Assembly: GCA_964450265.1 (NCBI GenBank) | Contig: CAYVCY010000022.1 | Coordinates: 1 to 20,805, forward strand | Reading direction: 5' to 3' | Source of the DNA: JAEZJZ01 sp964450265 | GTDB lineage: Bacteria; Bacillota; UBA994; UBA5500 | DNA length: 20,805 nt | Part shown: positions 1 through 7,549 of the stretch, one piece after another | Layout of the letters: each line of letters starts with the position of its first letter | Position numbering within the stretch: position 1 is the first letter of the stretch | Notes under the pieces: model-generated | Seen by the model: the letters and a program-made list of their open reading frames with translations, nothing else | What the model was told of the DNA's origin: nothing | Database searches by the model: none | Position numbers and translations under genes: made by a program

Positions 1-58
1 AATAAACCGGACAGAGGGACCCCAGCCACTTGGCTGGGGTCCCTCTGTCCCCCTCTTT
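1..58 (-). terminator. Very long perfect hairpin terminator of the sigma/solenoid operon
   Basis: Positions 9-28 and 31-50 are perfect reverse complements, giving a 20-bp stem with a 2-4 base loop. On the minus strand the stem is followed by GG and a short T-rich tail (TTTATT) at the window edge. It starts a few bases after the stop codon of the DUF4097 gene, so it is well placed to end the four-gene operon. The stem is longer and more perfect than most intrinsic terminators and may derive from a dispersed palindromic repeat. Confidence 0.7.
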
Positions 59-953
59 ATTTGCTTCCAAGAACTACTTTCCCGTTTCCTGTACTCATAT
101 CCAACTGCAAGGCGCCATCGCCTCGGGTAGCCTGGATGCTCTTTGTGGAGAGCTTTCCGCCTACGATGGTCCACTGACCCTCCCCGATATCCAAGGTTCC
201 ATTGCCCACGCGAGCATTCAGTTCCAGTCCCAACCAGTCCGGGAAAGCCGCTTCCACTCTTCCGTTAGAAGAGCGTAGGGTGCAGATGCCTGCATCCGGC
301 TGGCCAGAGACATAGATGTGGCCGTTGCTGGTGGTGGCCTGGATATTGGCCTGACCGGACCCGAATTGGATCTCGATGTGGCCGTTGCTGGTGCTAGCGT
401 TGACGTCGCCCAACTCGCCTTCCGATTGAATGTCAATGCTGCCATTGCTGGTCTTGAGGACCAGTTGTCCCTGCATCTCGTTTACCTCGATCGAACCGTT
501 GCTGGTATTTGCCCGCAGCGATAGATGATGGGGCACCGACAGCTCGTAGCTGATCTGCAGTCCGCTCTTTGTACCTCCGCCATAATCGGCTACGATCTGT
601 AGGATGCCGTTCTCTGAATTGTTTCGGGAGTGCATTTTGGCTAGCGCTTGGTCAGCCGTTACCTGTGTGCGGGCCCGGGCGGAGAATCGGGTGATCAACG
701 TGATTTGATCGGCATCCGTCCCAGTAACGACGATGGAACCGTTCTCAGTCTCCACCCGCACGCTGCTTAGATCCAACGCCGGGAACGATTCCGTGGTCTC
801 CCGGGTGGCCCTTGCTGCTCCCACGATGCCTTCAAAATCGAACAAGTGGCCGAGGAAGTTGAGGCCAACGCTGGCTACCATGGCTTGACCGACCATCAAT
901 ACGCCCCAGACGATAGCTACTACCGCCAGAGCCTTGATCCAACGGGAATTCAT
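57..953 (-). CDS. Membrane-anchored DUF4097-type beta-repeat protein
   Basis: The 298-residue product has a short basic N-terminus, one hydrophobic helix (about residues 8-28), and then an extracytoplasmic body of regularly spaced TSNG-type turns (NGSI, NGHI, NGRV, NGTL, NGKV) about every 16-25 residues from residue 70 to the C-terminus. This is the signature of DUF4097, a family predicted to form a right-handed beta-solenoid and often annotated as putative adhesin; its biochemical function is not established. The ATG is preceded by AAGGAG about 10 bases upstream, overlapping the end of the previous gene. It is the last gene of the sigma factor operon, 7 bases after the bactofilin-like gene, so it is probably part of that regulon. 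The repeats are also visible in the DNA as recurrent ACCAGCAACGG-like blocks. Confidence 0.8.
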   Translation of the reverse strand: MNSRWIKALAVVAIVWGVLMVGQAMVASVGLNFLGHLFDFEGIVGAARATRETTESFPALDLSSVRVETENGSIVVTGTDADQITLITRFSARARTQVTADQALAKMHSRNNSENGILQIVADYGGGTKSGLQISYELSVPHHLSLRANTSNGSIEVNEMQGQLVLKTSNGSIDIQSEGELGDVNASTSNGHIEIQFGSGQANIQATTSNGHIYVSGQPDAGICTLRSSNGRVEAAFPDWLGLELNARVGNGTLDIGEGQWTIVGGKLSTKSIQATRGDGALQLDMSTGNGKVVLGSK

Positions 954-960
954 CCTTGCA

Positions 961-1803
961 TCACTCCTTAGGGATAGAGATTTGAGTAGTGCCGAAACGG
1001 GTCCAGATCACTGCGCCAAAGCCAACCAATCCATAGAATAGGCTGGCCAGGCTACCGACTACCGGCAACATGGTCAGCAGACCTAGCACGAGTAGCCCCA
1101 ACAGCACCTGGTAGATGATCGCCGACGGCTGCAGGTTCAGCTGTTTGGCCAACCACTGGCCGGCAATCACTGCCAAGGCCACCTGCCCCAGCAGCCTGGC
1201 GGCAGACACCAACAACCACAGGATCGGGACCAGAGGGATGCCCAGAACGGTGATGATCAACAGGATGGTCAGTGGCACCACAGCCAAATATCCTAGCAGA
1301 CCGAACAGGGCCGATTTGGCTGGGTTGTGGTTTAGGGCATCGCTGCTTCGCTGTACTGCCATCGGGAATAACCAGTAGACAATAGCGCCTAAGAAGAGGA
1401 CGCTGAGCAACCTCCACAGAGAGAAGTTGAAGTTCAGCCAGCCGCCGAGGAAGGGCAAAAACTTCAGGTTCTCCAGCGAAAAGGACCCGATGTTCACCTG
1501 CTGTCCCCCAATACGAGCATCGCCTTCCACATTGATCGTTCCGCCCAAGCAGACTACATCGCCGAAGACCTCTGCTCCTGGGTGCAGCCAGATGTTGCCG
1601 CCGATAGCGACCACCGCTTCGGTCACCCTGCCACTGATCTGCGCGTCGCCAGCGATAACCACGACGTTCTCCACTTCAGTTCCGGCCAAAACGGTGGCAT
1701 CCTGTCCGGAAATGACAATGCTATTCGGCTGAGCCGCCAGCACCAGACCGGGAACCACCATCAGCATCGCTACCAGACAGATCAACACTCGATAATTCCT
1801 CAT
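961..1803 (-). CDS. Bactofilin-like (polymer-forming) beta-solenoid protein with C-terminal membrane domain
   Basis: The 280-residue product starts with a signal-like hydrophobic segment (about residues 5-23). Residues 27-105 then form a short-period repeat rich in V, I, G and D (for example VVVIAGDAQISG and VVCLGGTINVEG), typical of the polymer-forming cytoskeletal/bactofilin beta-helix. The C-terminal half (about residues 125-270) holds four or five hydrophobic helices. Classical bactofilins are cytoplasmic and lack this arrangement; here the solenoid should lie outside the membrane. Its ATG overlaps the anti-sigma stop codon in an ATGA arrangement, indicating translational coupling. Its role is unknown; operon position suggests it works with the DUF4097 protein. 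Confidence 0.75.
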   Translation of the reverse strand: MRNYRVLICLVAMLMVVPGLVLAAQPNSIVISGQDATVLAGTEVENVVVIAGDAQISGRVTEAVVAIGGNIWLHPGAEVFGDVVCLGGTINVEGDARIGGQQVNIGSFSLENLKFLPFLGGWLNFNFSLWRLLSVLFLGAIVYWLFPMAVQRSSDALNHNPAKSALFGLLGYLAVVPLTILLIITVLGIPLVPILWLLVSAARLLGQVALAVIAGQWLAKQLNLQPSAIIYQVLLGLLVLGLLTMLPVVGSLASLFYGLVGFGAVIWTRFGTTQISIPKE

Positions 1804-2312
1804 GCCAAACCCTCTTTCTCCAATCGTCTAATCCCCAAGACGGTCAAAATGACCAGCAACAGCAGTGTCACCACAGCAATTGGGCTAACTGCAACCAGGC
1901 CTAAGCTGCGCCAGAGAGTGGAGAATACGTTTGCCACTTCGACCAACAGCAGCTCTGACCGTCGGAACCACCCCAGCAAGTCTGTGAGCAGTGATGGTCC
2001 AAAGAAACGGAAAACAACCAACGACCACAGACCGACATAGGCCGACCACGCATAGGCTGCAACTCCTATTCCTGCCCACCAGGGGACGGCAGGCTGGGTA
2101 CCATCGATCATCCGCTCGACCCACCGATCAGCGGGCTCCATCTGGAACCATTCACCAGAGAGCATCAAGTCCAGCTCTTCATCCTCCGGTAGGAACAGTG
2201 CCTGGCAGGTTGAACAATGGGCGATATGGGCCTCTATTTCGGCCCTTGCAGGCGGCGTCAAATTCCCCGCTAAGTAGTCATCCAACCGTCGCTCTACTTG
2301 TTTGCAGTCCAT
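1800..2312 (-). CDS. Zinc-finger (zf-HC2) membrane anti-sigma factor
   Basis: The N-terminus MDCKQVERRLDDYLAG followed by H-x3-C-x2-C (HIAHCSTC, near residue 30) is the ZAS/zf-HC2 signature of anti-sigma factors that bind an ECF sigma factor. Two hydrophobic regions follow, near residues 78-105 and 140-162, so the protein is membrane-anchored. I place the start at the ATG at 2312, which overlaps the sigma factor stop as TGATG and has GAGGGGGG about 8 bases upstream. A TTG one codon earlier is possible but less likely. Inferred role: hold the adjacent sigma factor at the membrane and release it on an envelope or redox signal. Confidence 0.9.
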   Translation of the reverse strand: MDCKQVERRLDDYLAGNLTPPARAEIEAHIAHCSTCQALFLPEDEELDLMLSGEWFQMEPADRWVERMIDGTQPAVPWWAGIGVAAYAWSAYVGLWSLVVFRFFGPSLLTDLLGWFRRSELLLVEVANVFSTLWRSLGLVAVSPIAVVTLLLLVILTVLGIRRLEKEGLA

Positions 2313-2857
2313 CAATCTGTTCCCCCCTCAAGCTTCAAGTAAGCATCTTTGAGCAGCCTCTTCGCCCGATACAGTCGGTTCTTGATGATGGACATCGGCT
2401 GATCCAGTCGTTTCATCATCTGCAGATAGGAGAGATCAGCCGCATAGTGAAGGACCAATACCTCCCGATACATGGCAGGCAACTGCTGCAGCGCAAGGTG
2501 CAAGGTCTGCTGTTCCGAGCGGTGCACAAACTCCTGTTCTGGCGTATCCGCGCAATAGGCCTCGTCCTCTGGTGCGTGCTGAAGGTGCTTCTTCTCCACC
2601 TGCCACCGGCGCAGCTTATCCATACACAGGTTAGACAGCACCCGCTTCGTGTAAGGCAGAAAGTCAATCTCTGTCTGCTGCTTCAACTGTCGGTAAACCC
2701 GGAGCAGGGCCTCTTGGCAAGCATCCTCGGCCTCCTCTCTGGACTTTAGCAGGTGCCAAGCCAAGCCGAAGATCAGTCGCCGATGCCTGTTCACCAAGGT
2801 GGCAAAGTGTTGCATCTGCCCCTGGCGGCATAAAGCGACTAACTCTTGATCCTCCAT
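2312..2857 (-). CDS. ECF-family RNA polymerase sigma factor
   Basis: This 181-residue protein has sigma region 2 at about residues 15-85 (including DACQEALLRVYRQL, the core-binding and -10 recognition region) and sigma region 4 at about 125-178 (LPAMYREVLVLHYAADLSY followed by a helix-turn-helix ending NRLYRAKRLLK). Region 3 is absent, as in the ECF class. The open frame extends upstream to 2890, but the ATG at 2857 has GGAGGTG with 7-base spacing, while the ATG at 2890 has no ribosome site. It heads an operon with its anti-sigma factor and two surface beta-solenoid proteins. A GAAC...CGTT pair upstream, between 2890 and 2930, could be an autoregulated ECF promoter, but this is weak. Confidence 0.93.
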   Translation of the reverse strand: MEDQELVALCRQGQMQHFATLVNRHRRLIFGLAWHLLKSREEAEDACQEALLRVYRQLKQQTEIDFLPYTKRVLSNLCMDKLRRWQVEKKHLQHAPEDEAYCADTPEQEFVHRSEQQTLHLALQQLPAMYREVLVLHYAADLSYLQMMKRLDQPMSIIKNRLYRAKRLLKDAYLKLEGGTD

Positions 2858-2948
2858 GCGGCCCCACCTCCCAACGCCCTCTCGCGCCATTCATCAACTA
2901 GAACGCACAACGGCGAAAATTGTCTGCTCAGTTCGAAGAAGATTACGG

Positions 2949-2982
2949 TGAACAAAGAAAGGGGCAGCGTCAGCTACCCCTT
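2949..2982 (-). terminator. Intrinsic terminator of lysS
   Basis: On the minus strand AAGGGGTAGC and GCTGCCCCTT form a 10-bp stem (one G-T pair) with loop TGAC, followed by TTTCTTTGTT. It lies about 25 bases past the lysS stop codon and separates lysS from the sigma factor operon. Confidence 0.85.
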
Positions 2983-3004
2983 GTTGCTTGTCTCGCTCAT
3001 ATTC

Positions 3005-4477
3005 TTAATCGCGTTCCTGCTCGCCGAGCGGTCGCATCAACGGGAAGAGCACGCCGTCACGGATGTTGGGAAGATCTAGCAGCACCTGCAACAGTCGGTC
3101 GACGCCGATGCCCCAGCCGGAAATGGGCGGCATGCCGTATTCCATCGCCTTCAGGTAATCGTGATCCAGCGGCATCGCTTCTTCATCGCCCTGGCTGCGC
3201 AACTGGGACTGCTCTTCCAGGCGTTGCCGCTGATCGATCGGATCGACCAGCTCCGAATAGGCGTTGATCAACTCGGCACCATTCACCACCAGCTGGAAGC
3301 GATCGGCCACCTGGGGGTTATGGTCGTTTCGCCGGGCTAAAGGCGATAGTTCGATCGGGTGTTCCGTAAGAAACACCGGCGAGATCAGCTTCGGCCGGCT
3401 GACCTTCTTATATAGCAGATCGATCAGGTTGCCCTTGCCTAGGGCCGGCAGGTTATCGTGTTCCAAAGCGATGCCCCGCTGTTGAATTGCCTTTAGCAGG
3501 GATGCTCCGTCCGCATGCTGATCGATGTCGATGCCGGCATCCTGGATCAGCAACTGGCGGAAGCTCTGCACAGGCCAGGGCTGCGAGAAGTCGATGCGGT
3601 GATCCCCGATCTGAATCTCGAATCCGCCGAACACTTCTCCCAAAACGTGCAGAATCAGTTCGCGCATCAGCTTGATGTTGTCCTGATAGTTCCAGTAGGC
3701 GCTGTATCCTTCTACCATGGTGAAATCTTGCAGGTGTACCGGACTGATGCCTTCGTTGCGGAAGCAACGGGCCACCTCGTAAACGTGAGTGAATCCGGCC
3801 ACGATGCAGCGCTTCAGGTACGTCTCCGGCGCGATGCGCAGGTACGTATCGATGTCCAAGGCGTTATGGTGGGTGATGAAAGGCTTGGCCAAAGCACCAG
3901 AAGCCTGATTGGTCAGGATCGGTGTTTCCACCTCCAAGAAGCCGCGGCTATCCAAGAAGCTGCGCAGCGCTTTGATCGTCTTGGTGCGCAACAAGAACAC
4001 CCGGCGGCTGTCCTCATTGGTGATCAGGTCCAGATAGCGTTGGCGGTAACGGAGCTCGATATCGCTCAGCCCGTGCCACTTCTCCGGCAGCTCCCGCAGT
4101 CCCTTGCCCAGAAAGGTATAATCGTCCGCCATCACCGTCTTTTCGCCGGTCCTGGTAACAAAGATGGAGCCGGTGACGCCGACGAAATCGCCGATGTCCA
4201 CCGTTTGGTGAAACTCGGCGTAACGGTCGCCTAAGACATCCTTCTTCAGTGCAAACTGCAACCGCCCTTGCAGATCCTGCAGGTGGGCAAAGGTGAGCTT
4301 GCCCAGCTTACGAATGGCTACTACCCGGCCGGCCGCCTGCACTCCAGCCGTATCCTGCGGCAGCTTGGCGGCCGCCTGCAGGGTGTGGGTGATGGGGTAG
4401 CGCTCAGGCCACACCTGAGTCCCTGCGTCCTGCAGATGGGCCAGCTTCTGCGTGCGGTATTCCGGAAAATCCGACAT
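3005..4477 (-). CDS. lysS: Lysyl-tRNA synthetase, class II
   Basis: This 490-residue enzyme charges tRNA-Lys with lysine in the cytoplasm. The N-terminal OB-fold anticodon-binding domain covers about residues 50-130. Class II motif 1 is near 171-190 (GFLEVETPIL), motif 2 at 238-256 (CFRNEG...DFTMVE) and motif 3 at 452-463 (GWGIGVDRLL). The block KPFITHHNALDIDTYLRIAP is typical of LysRS rather than AspRS or AsnRS. It is divergent from the common form: motif 2 has LQDFTMVEGY where the usual sequence resembles NPEFTMLELY, and motif 3 has GWGIG instead of GLGIG. The ATG follows a near-perfect AGGAGGT with 7-base spacing. The gene has its own promoter, T-box leader and terminator, so it is a single-gene unit induced by uncharged tRNA-Lys. 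Confidence 0.96.
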   Translation of the reverse strand: MSDFPEYRTQKLAHLQDAGTQVWPERYPITHTLQAAAKLPQDTAGVQAAGRVVAIRKLGKLTFAHLQDLQGRLQFALKKDVLGDRYAEFHQTVDIGDFVGVTGSIFVTRTGEKTVMADDYTFLGKGLRELPEKWHGLSDIELRYRQRYLDLITNEDSRRVFLLRTKTIKALRSFLDSRGFLEVETPILTNQASGALAKPFITHHNALDIDTYLRIAPETYLKRCIVAGFTHVYEVARCFRNEGISPVHLQDFTMVEGYSAYWNYQDNIKLMRELILHVLGEVFGGFEIQIGDHRIDFSQPWPVQSFRQLLIQDAGIDIDQHADGASLLKAIQQRGIALEHDNLPALGKGNLIDLLYKKVSRPKLISPVFLTEHPIELSPLARRNDHNPQVADRFQLVVNGAELINAYSELVDPIDQRQRLEEQSQLRSQGDEEAMPLDHDYLKAMEYGMPPISGWGIGVDRLLQVLLDLPNIRDGVLFPLMRPLGEQERD

Positions 4478-4494
4478 GTAATTTACCTCCTCAA

Positions 4495-4742
4495 AGAAAA
4501 ATCAGACCTTTCATCCCTTGAAGGGACGAAAGGTCAACTTTCGCGGTACCACCCTGCTTGGCTGTATGCACAGCCCGCTTCAGTGCCCGTTATCGGTGAG
4601 CAACCGTACGGCTCGGTCCGAGCGAGTGCTCGTTTTTCTTGCCGTCACTCCGCGGCTTTATTCCCAACGCCTTCATACCGAGTCGCAGCTCCCTCGGCTC
4701 TCTGAAAATCAGCACGTCGGTACTATTCGCATCATCGTTAAC
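4495..4742 (-). promoter_or_regulatory. T-box riboswitch, lysine-specific leader of lysS
   Basis: The minus strand carries the T-box sequence AGGGTGGTACCGCG at 4555-4542. Its TGGT would pair with the ACCA end of uncharged tRNA-Lys. A terminator hairpin (stem GACCTTTC.../...GAAAGGTC, 4535-4505) follows, with a T run reaching the lysS ribosome site. Upstream, Stem I is recognisable: an AGTA element, CCGACG pairing with CGTTGG, and then AAA at 4659-4657 in the specifier-loop position, matching a lysine codon and the downstream gene. Uncharged tRNA-Lys is expected to stabilise the antiterminator and switch lysS on. The assignment of Stem I details is by eye. Confidence 0.93.
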
Positions 4743-4748
4743 GCCACG

Positions 4749-4777
4749 ATTATAGCACAATGATTTTGTGAGCACAA
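4749..4777 (-). promoter_or_regulatory. Sigma-A-type promoter of lysS
   Basis: TTGTGC at 4777-4772 and a perfect TATAAT at 4754-4749 are separated by 17 bases. Transcription would begin near 4742, at the start of the T-box leader. Confidence 0.8.
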
Positions 4778-4798
4778 CGGCACGCGGCAGCCCATTGG

Positions 4799-4835
4799 CC
4801 AGTGACACGTGGGGACTGTCCCCACGTGTCACTGG
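4799..4835. repeat. Dispersed palindrome, copy 1 (core GGGGACTGTCCCC)
   Basis: Two 17-base arms (4799-4815 and 4819-4835) are perfect inverted repeats around a CTG loop. Thirty-one bases are identical to the copy at 9773-9803, and the core resembles the element at 14159-14196. The stop codon of the cysteine desulfurase gene (4829-4831) lies inside the right arm, so the element forms the last codons of that gene. There is no T-run on either side, so it is not a typical intrinsic terminator. Confidence 0.9.
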
Positions 4836-5977
4836 TCGCAAATCACTCTCAGCGCACGTTCCACCGCCTCGATGTCCTCCTCTTTAGTGAAGAACCCGGG
4901 GCTGAGACGATAGCTGCCCAGCGGGAAGGTGCCTGCGGTACGGTGGGCCATCGGTGCGCAGTGCAGTCCTGGACGACCGGCGATCTGAAACTGATCGTTC
5001 ATCCTCTGTCCCAGTTCGTCCGGCGTCAAGCCCTGCAGGTTGAAGCTGACCAATCCGGCGCGCTGGTCCGCCTGGCGCGGCCCCAGGATGGTCGCCTGGG
5101 GGTAACGGGAGAGGCAATCTAGAATCTGCTGCATATGTTGCTGTTCTTTCCTTCTAATTCGCTCCAGGCCTTGTTCAAGGATAAACTCGACGCCCTTCTG
5201 CAGCCCGGCGATGCCTACCGCGTTCAACGTGCCCCCTTCCAGGCGATGGGGCAGCTCCCAGGGGTGCAACCGCGAGTCGGACCGAGTTCCGGTGCCGCCA
5301 TCGCGCCAAGGGGGGAGGTCGAGGTCGCGGATGGTCAGGACTGCTCCGGTGCCGAAGGGACCGAGCAGGCCCTTGTGACCGGCAACGATGAGAATATCGA
5401 TTCCCATGGCCTGCATATCTATAGGAACGTGTCCGGCGGTCTGGGCTGCGTCTAGGGCCAAGAGCGCTCCGTGGCGATGCGCCACCCGGGCCAGTGCGGT
5501 CACGTCCGAAATCGCTCCCAGCATGTTTGAGGCGTGGGTGACAATCACTAGGCGCGTCTCAGGGCGGAGTACCTGCTCCAATTCGTCCGCGTGGATAAAG
5601 CCTTCCCGGTCGGCTTGCAGATAGGTGACGTCTACCCCCTGGCGTTCCAAACGCCGCAGTGGTCTGCTCACCGAATTATGTTCCACAGTGCTGGTCACGG
5701 CATGGTCGCCCGGCATGAGCAGTCCCTTAATCACCAGGTTGAGGCCGTCGGTGCAGTTATGGGTGAAGGCAACATTGCGTGCATCGGGCACATTAAAAAA
5801 ACCCGCTAACAGCTGACGGGTTTCCTCCACCAGGTTGTCCGCCTGCTGAGCTAAGCAGTGGCCTGACCTTCCCGGGCTAGCGCCGACCTCCCGGGCAAAC
5901 CGGTCCGCCTCACGATATACGCTTTCCGGCTTGGGCCATGATGTAGCAGCATTGTCCAAGTAACGCATCTTCTGCAT
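4829..5977 (-). CDS. Cysteine desulfurase-like class V aminotransferase (EF_2568 family)
   Basis: This 382-residue PLP enzyme opens with YLDNAATSWPKPESV, characteristic of the EF_2568 subfamily of class V aminotransferases. Visible key residues are His100 (stacking on PLP), Asp176 and Gln179 (LALDAAQTAGH), the PLP-binding Lys202 (AGHKGLLGPFGTG), and Cys340 in RPGLHCAP, the position of the catalytic cysteine of cysteine desulfurases. It would release sulfur from L-cysteine for Fe-S clusters or other thiolation. No scaffold, thiI or mnmA gene is adjacent, so its acceptor is unknown; a selenocysteine lyase activity is possible. The ATG has GGAGGAG upstream. The C-terminal residues are encoded within a palindromic repeat. 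Confidence 0.9.
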   Translation of the reverse strand: MQKMRYLDNAATSWPKPESVYREADRFAREVGASPGRSGHCLAQQADNLVEETRQLLAGFFNVPDARNVAFTHNCTDGLNLVIKGLLMPGDHAVTSTVEHNSVSRPLRRLERQGVDVTYLQADREGFIHADELEQVLRPETRLVIVTHASNMLGAISDVTALARVAHRHGALLALDAAQTAGHVPIDMQAMGIDILIVAGHKGLLGPFGTGAVLTIRDLDLPPWRDGGTGTRSDSRLHPWELPHRLEGGTLNAVGIAGLQKGVEFILEQGLERIRRKEQQHMQQILDCLSRYPQATILGPRQADQRAGLVSFNLQGLTPDELGQRMNDQFQIAGRPGLHCAPMAHRTAGTFPLGSYRLSPGFFTKEEDIEAVERALRVICDQ

Positions 5978-6070
5978 CTCTTTTCTCTCCTCCGATCACA
6001 GCTGGCCGACGAGCGCTGCAAGCTGATTTGCTCGCCTATTTTGCCCTCATGCGAGAGCATCGATGCCACC

Positions 6071-6100
6071 TTGTATGGGTGAGCGCTACCGTGCTACACT
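6071..6100 (+). promoter_or_regulatory. Possible promoter of the MFS gene
   Basis: TTGTAT (6071-6076), an 18-base spacer and TACACT (6095-6100) fit a sigma-A promoter about 50 bases before the chosen ATG. The match is moderate only. Confidence 0.4.
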
Positions 6101-6149
6101 GTGAGCAATAGTGGAACGCGATATACGCATCTTGGGCAAGGAGATAAAC

Positions 6150-7490
6150 ATGAGCAAAGGCAAGGTTCTGCGTTTTTCCCAAAAGCAAGACTTCTCACCG
6201 GCGGGGGACAAGAGGACAAAACATAACTTCCTGTCCTTGGTAGTCGATGGATCGTTTTTTTCTATGGGATCAGCGTTTCTGGAGGCCAATACGCTCTTCC
6301 CGGCTTTCGTGAGCCTGTTGACCAGTAACGCTGTGTTGATTGGATTGGTCAGCTCCTTGCGCAACGCTGGATACCTGTTGCCGCAGCTCCTGGTAGCCGG
6401 TTATGCCGAGCGCCTGCCGTTGAAGAAGCCCTTTCTGTTTAGGGTGGGCGTTGCTAATCGTCTGGCGATTTTGGCGATGGCTGCCATCGCCTACTATTGG
6501 GCCGGAAGCGCGCCTGGCTTGGCCTTGCCAGCCTTTTTCCTCGCCCTGGTAGTCTTTGCCCTCACCGATGGAATCAACGGCGTTCCCTGGACGGATATGG
6601 TGGCGAAAGCAATTCCCAGCACTCGCCGTGGCCGGCTATTTGGCACCATGCAGTTTGTCGGAGGGGTCGGTGCCTTCGCTGCCGGCTTCTTGATCAGACA
6701 GATACTGGCCAGCGAGCAGCTTGGCTTTCCATCCAATTATGCTTTGTTGATGTTGATCGGCTTTGTTCTACTCTGTGTCTCCTTTGCGGGGACCATGGGG
6801 GTAAAGGAGCCAGCGGGGTCGGCGCGGCAGGGCACGACCATGGGGGACTTTTTTCGTCGCCTGCCGGCGGCTTGGAGCAGGAACGCAGGATTTCAGAAGA
6901 TGATGTCTGTGCGGATGCTCTATTCCTTTCTCTACCTGGCTTTGCCCTTTTATGTCGTCTTCGCCCGCGACACGCTGGGGCTTCCGGAAAGCATCATCGG
7001 GGTGTTCATTTCAGCGCAGATGGCTGGCAGCATCCTCGGAGGCCTGCTTTGGGGCCAGCTGGGAGACCGTTTCGGCAACCGGCTGGTGCTGAGGTTGCTT
7101 GGTCTGGTAGCACTGTGCACTCCGCTGTTGGCGCTAGTGGCCAGCCTGATGCATAGTTTGGGATGGGGGCAGTTGGCGATCGTCCCATATTTGCTGCTAT
7201 TTGTAAGCATCGGCACCACTCTCGGCGGGATGTGGATTGGCTTCACCAACTACTTGTTGGATACTGTGGCTGAACTGGACCGCCCAACCTACATTGGGAT
7301 GATGAACACCCTGGTCGCTCCTTTCACTTTCTTGCCGCTGTTAGGAGGGGTATTGCTGGAGTTCCTCTCGCCTCAGGTGCTGTTCTTGGCAACCGGTGCA
7401 GGCATCTTGGTCGGCAACCTCTGCGCCAGGGAGCTGGCAGAGCCTAGGGAGCAAGCGAGGGCAGGCGAACAGGTGAGTGAGAGTGAATAG
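6150..7490 (+). CDS. Major facilitator superfamily (MFS) transporter
   Basis: This 446-residue protein has a polar cytoplasmic N-terminus of about 30 residues followed by about twelve hydrophobic helices in two halves, split by a charged central loop near residues 210-235 (KEPAGSARQG region). The loop motif GYAERLPLKKP after helix 2 and the matching GQLGDRFGNRLVLR in the second half are MFS loop-2/3 signatures. The substrate cannot be predicted; efflux is plausible. The frame is open from a GTG at 6111, but the ATG at 6150 has AAGGAG six bases upstream and is preferred. It is a single gene, divergent from the cysteine desulfurase and convergent with degV. Confidence 0.88.
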   Translation: MSKGKVLRFSQKQDFSPAGDKRTKHNFLSLVVDGSFFSMGSAFLEANTLFPAFVSLLTSNAVLIGLVSSLRNAGYLLPQLLVAGYAERLPLKKPFLFRVGVANRLAILAMAAIAYYWAGSAPGLALPAFFLALVVFALTDGINGVPWTDMVAKAIPSTRRGRLFGTMQFVGGVGAFAAGFLIRQILASEQLGFPSNYALLMLIGFVLLCVSFAGTMGVKEPAGSARQGTTMGDFFRRLPAAWSRNAGFQKMMSVRMLYSFLYLALPFYVVFARDTLGLPESIIGVFISAQMAGSILGGLLWGQLGDRFGNRLVLRLLGLVALCTPLLALVASLMHSLGWGQLAIVPYLLLFVSIGTTLGGMWIGFTNYLLDTVAELDRPTYIGMMNTLVAPFTFLPLLGGVLLEFLSPQVLFLATGAGILVGNLCARELAEPREQARAGEQVSESE

Positions 7491-7498
7491 ACAAAAAC

Positions 7499-7530
7499 AG
7501 GGCAGGGATGGTCACTCCCCCTGCCCTTTA
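7499..7530. terminator. Shared terminator between the MFS gene and degV
   Basis: AGGGCAGGG (7499-7507) and CCCTGCCCT (7519-7527) form a 9-bp stem. On the minus strand it is followed by a G and five Ts (end of degV); on the plus strand by TTTAGATTTAT (end of the MFS gene). It can serve both convergent genes. Confidence 0.82.
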
Positions 7531-7549
7531 GATTTATCGAGCTCTTATG

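Noticed and set aside
2846..3267. Plus-strand open frames between the sigma factor gene and lysS
   Set aside because: They overlap the sigma and lysS genes and the lysS terminator, have no ribosome site and no recognisable protein features.
4799..4835. Intrinsic terminator of the cysteine desulfurase gene
   Set aside because: The stem includes the stop codon and lacks a T run on either strand, and the same sequence recurs at 9773 away from a gene end, so it is listed as a repeat.
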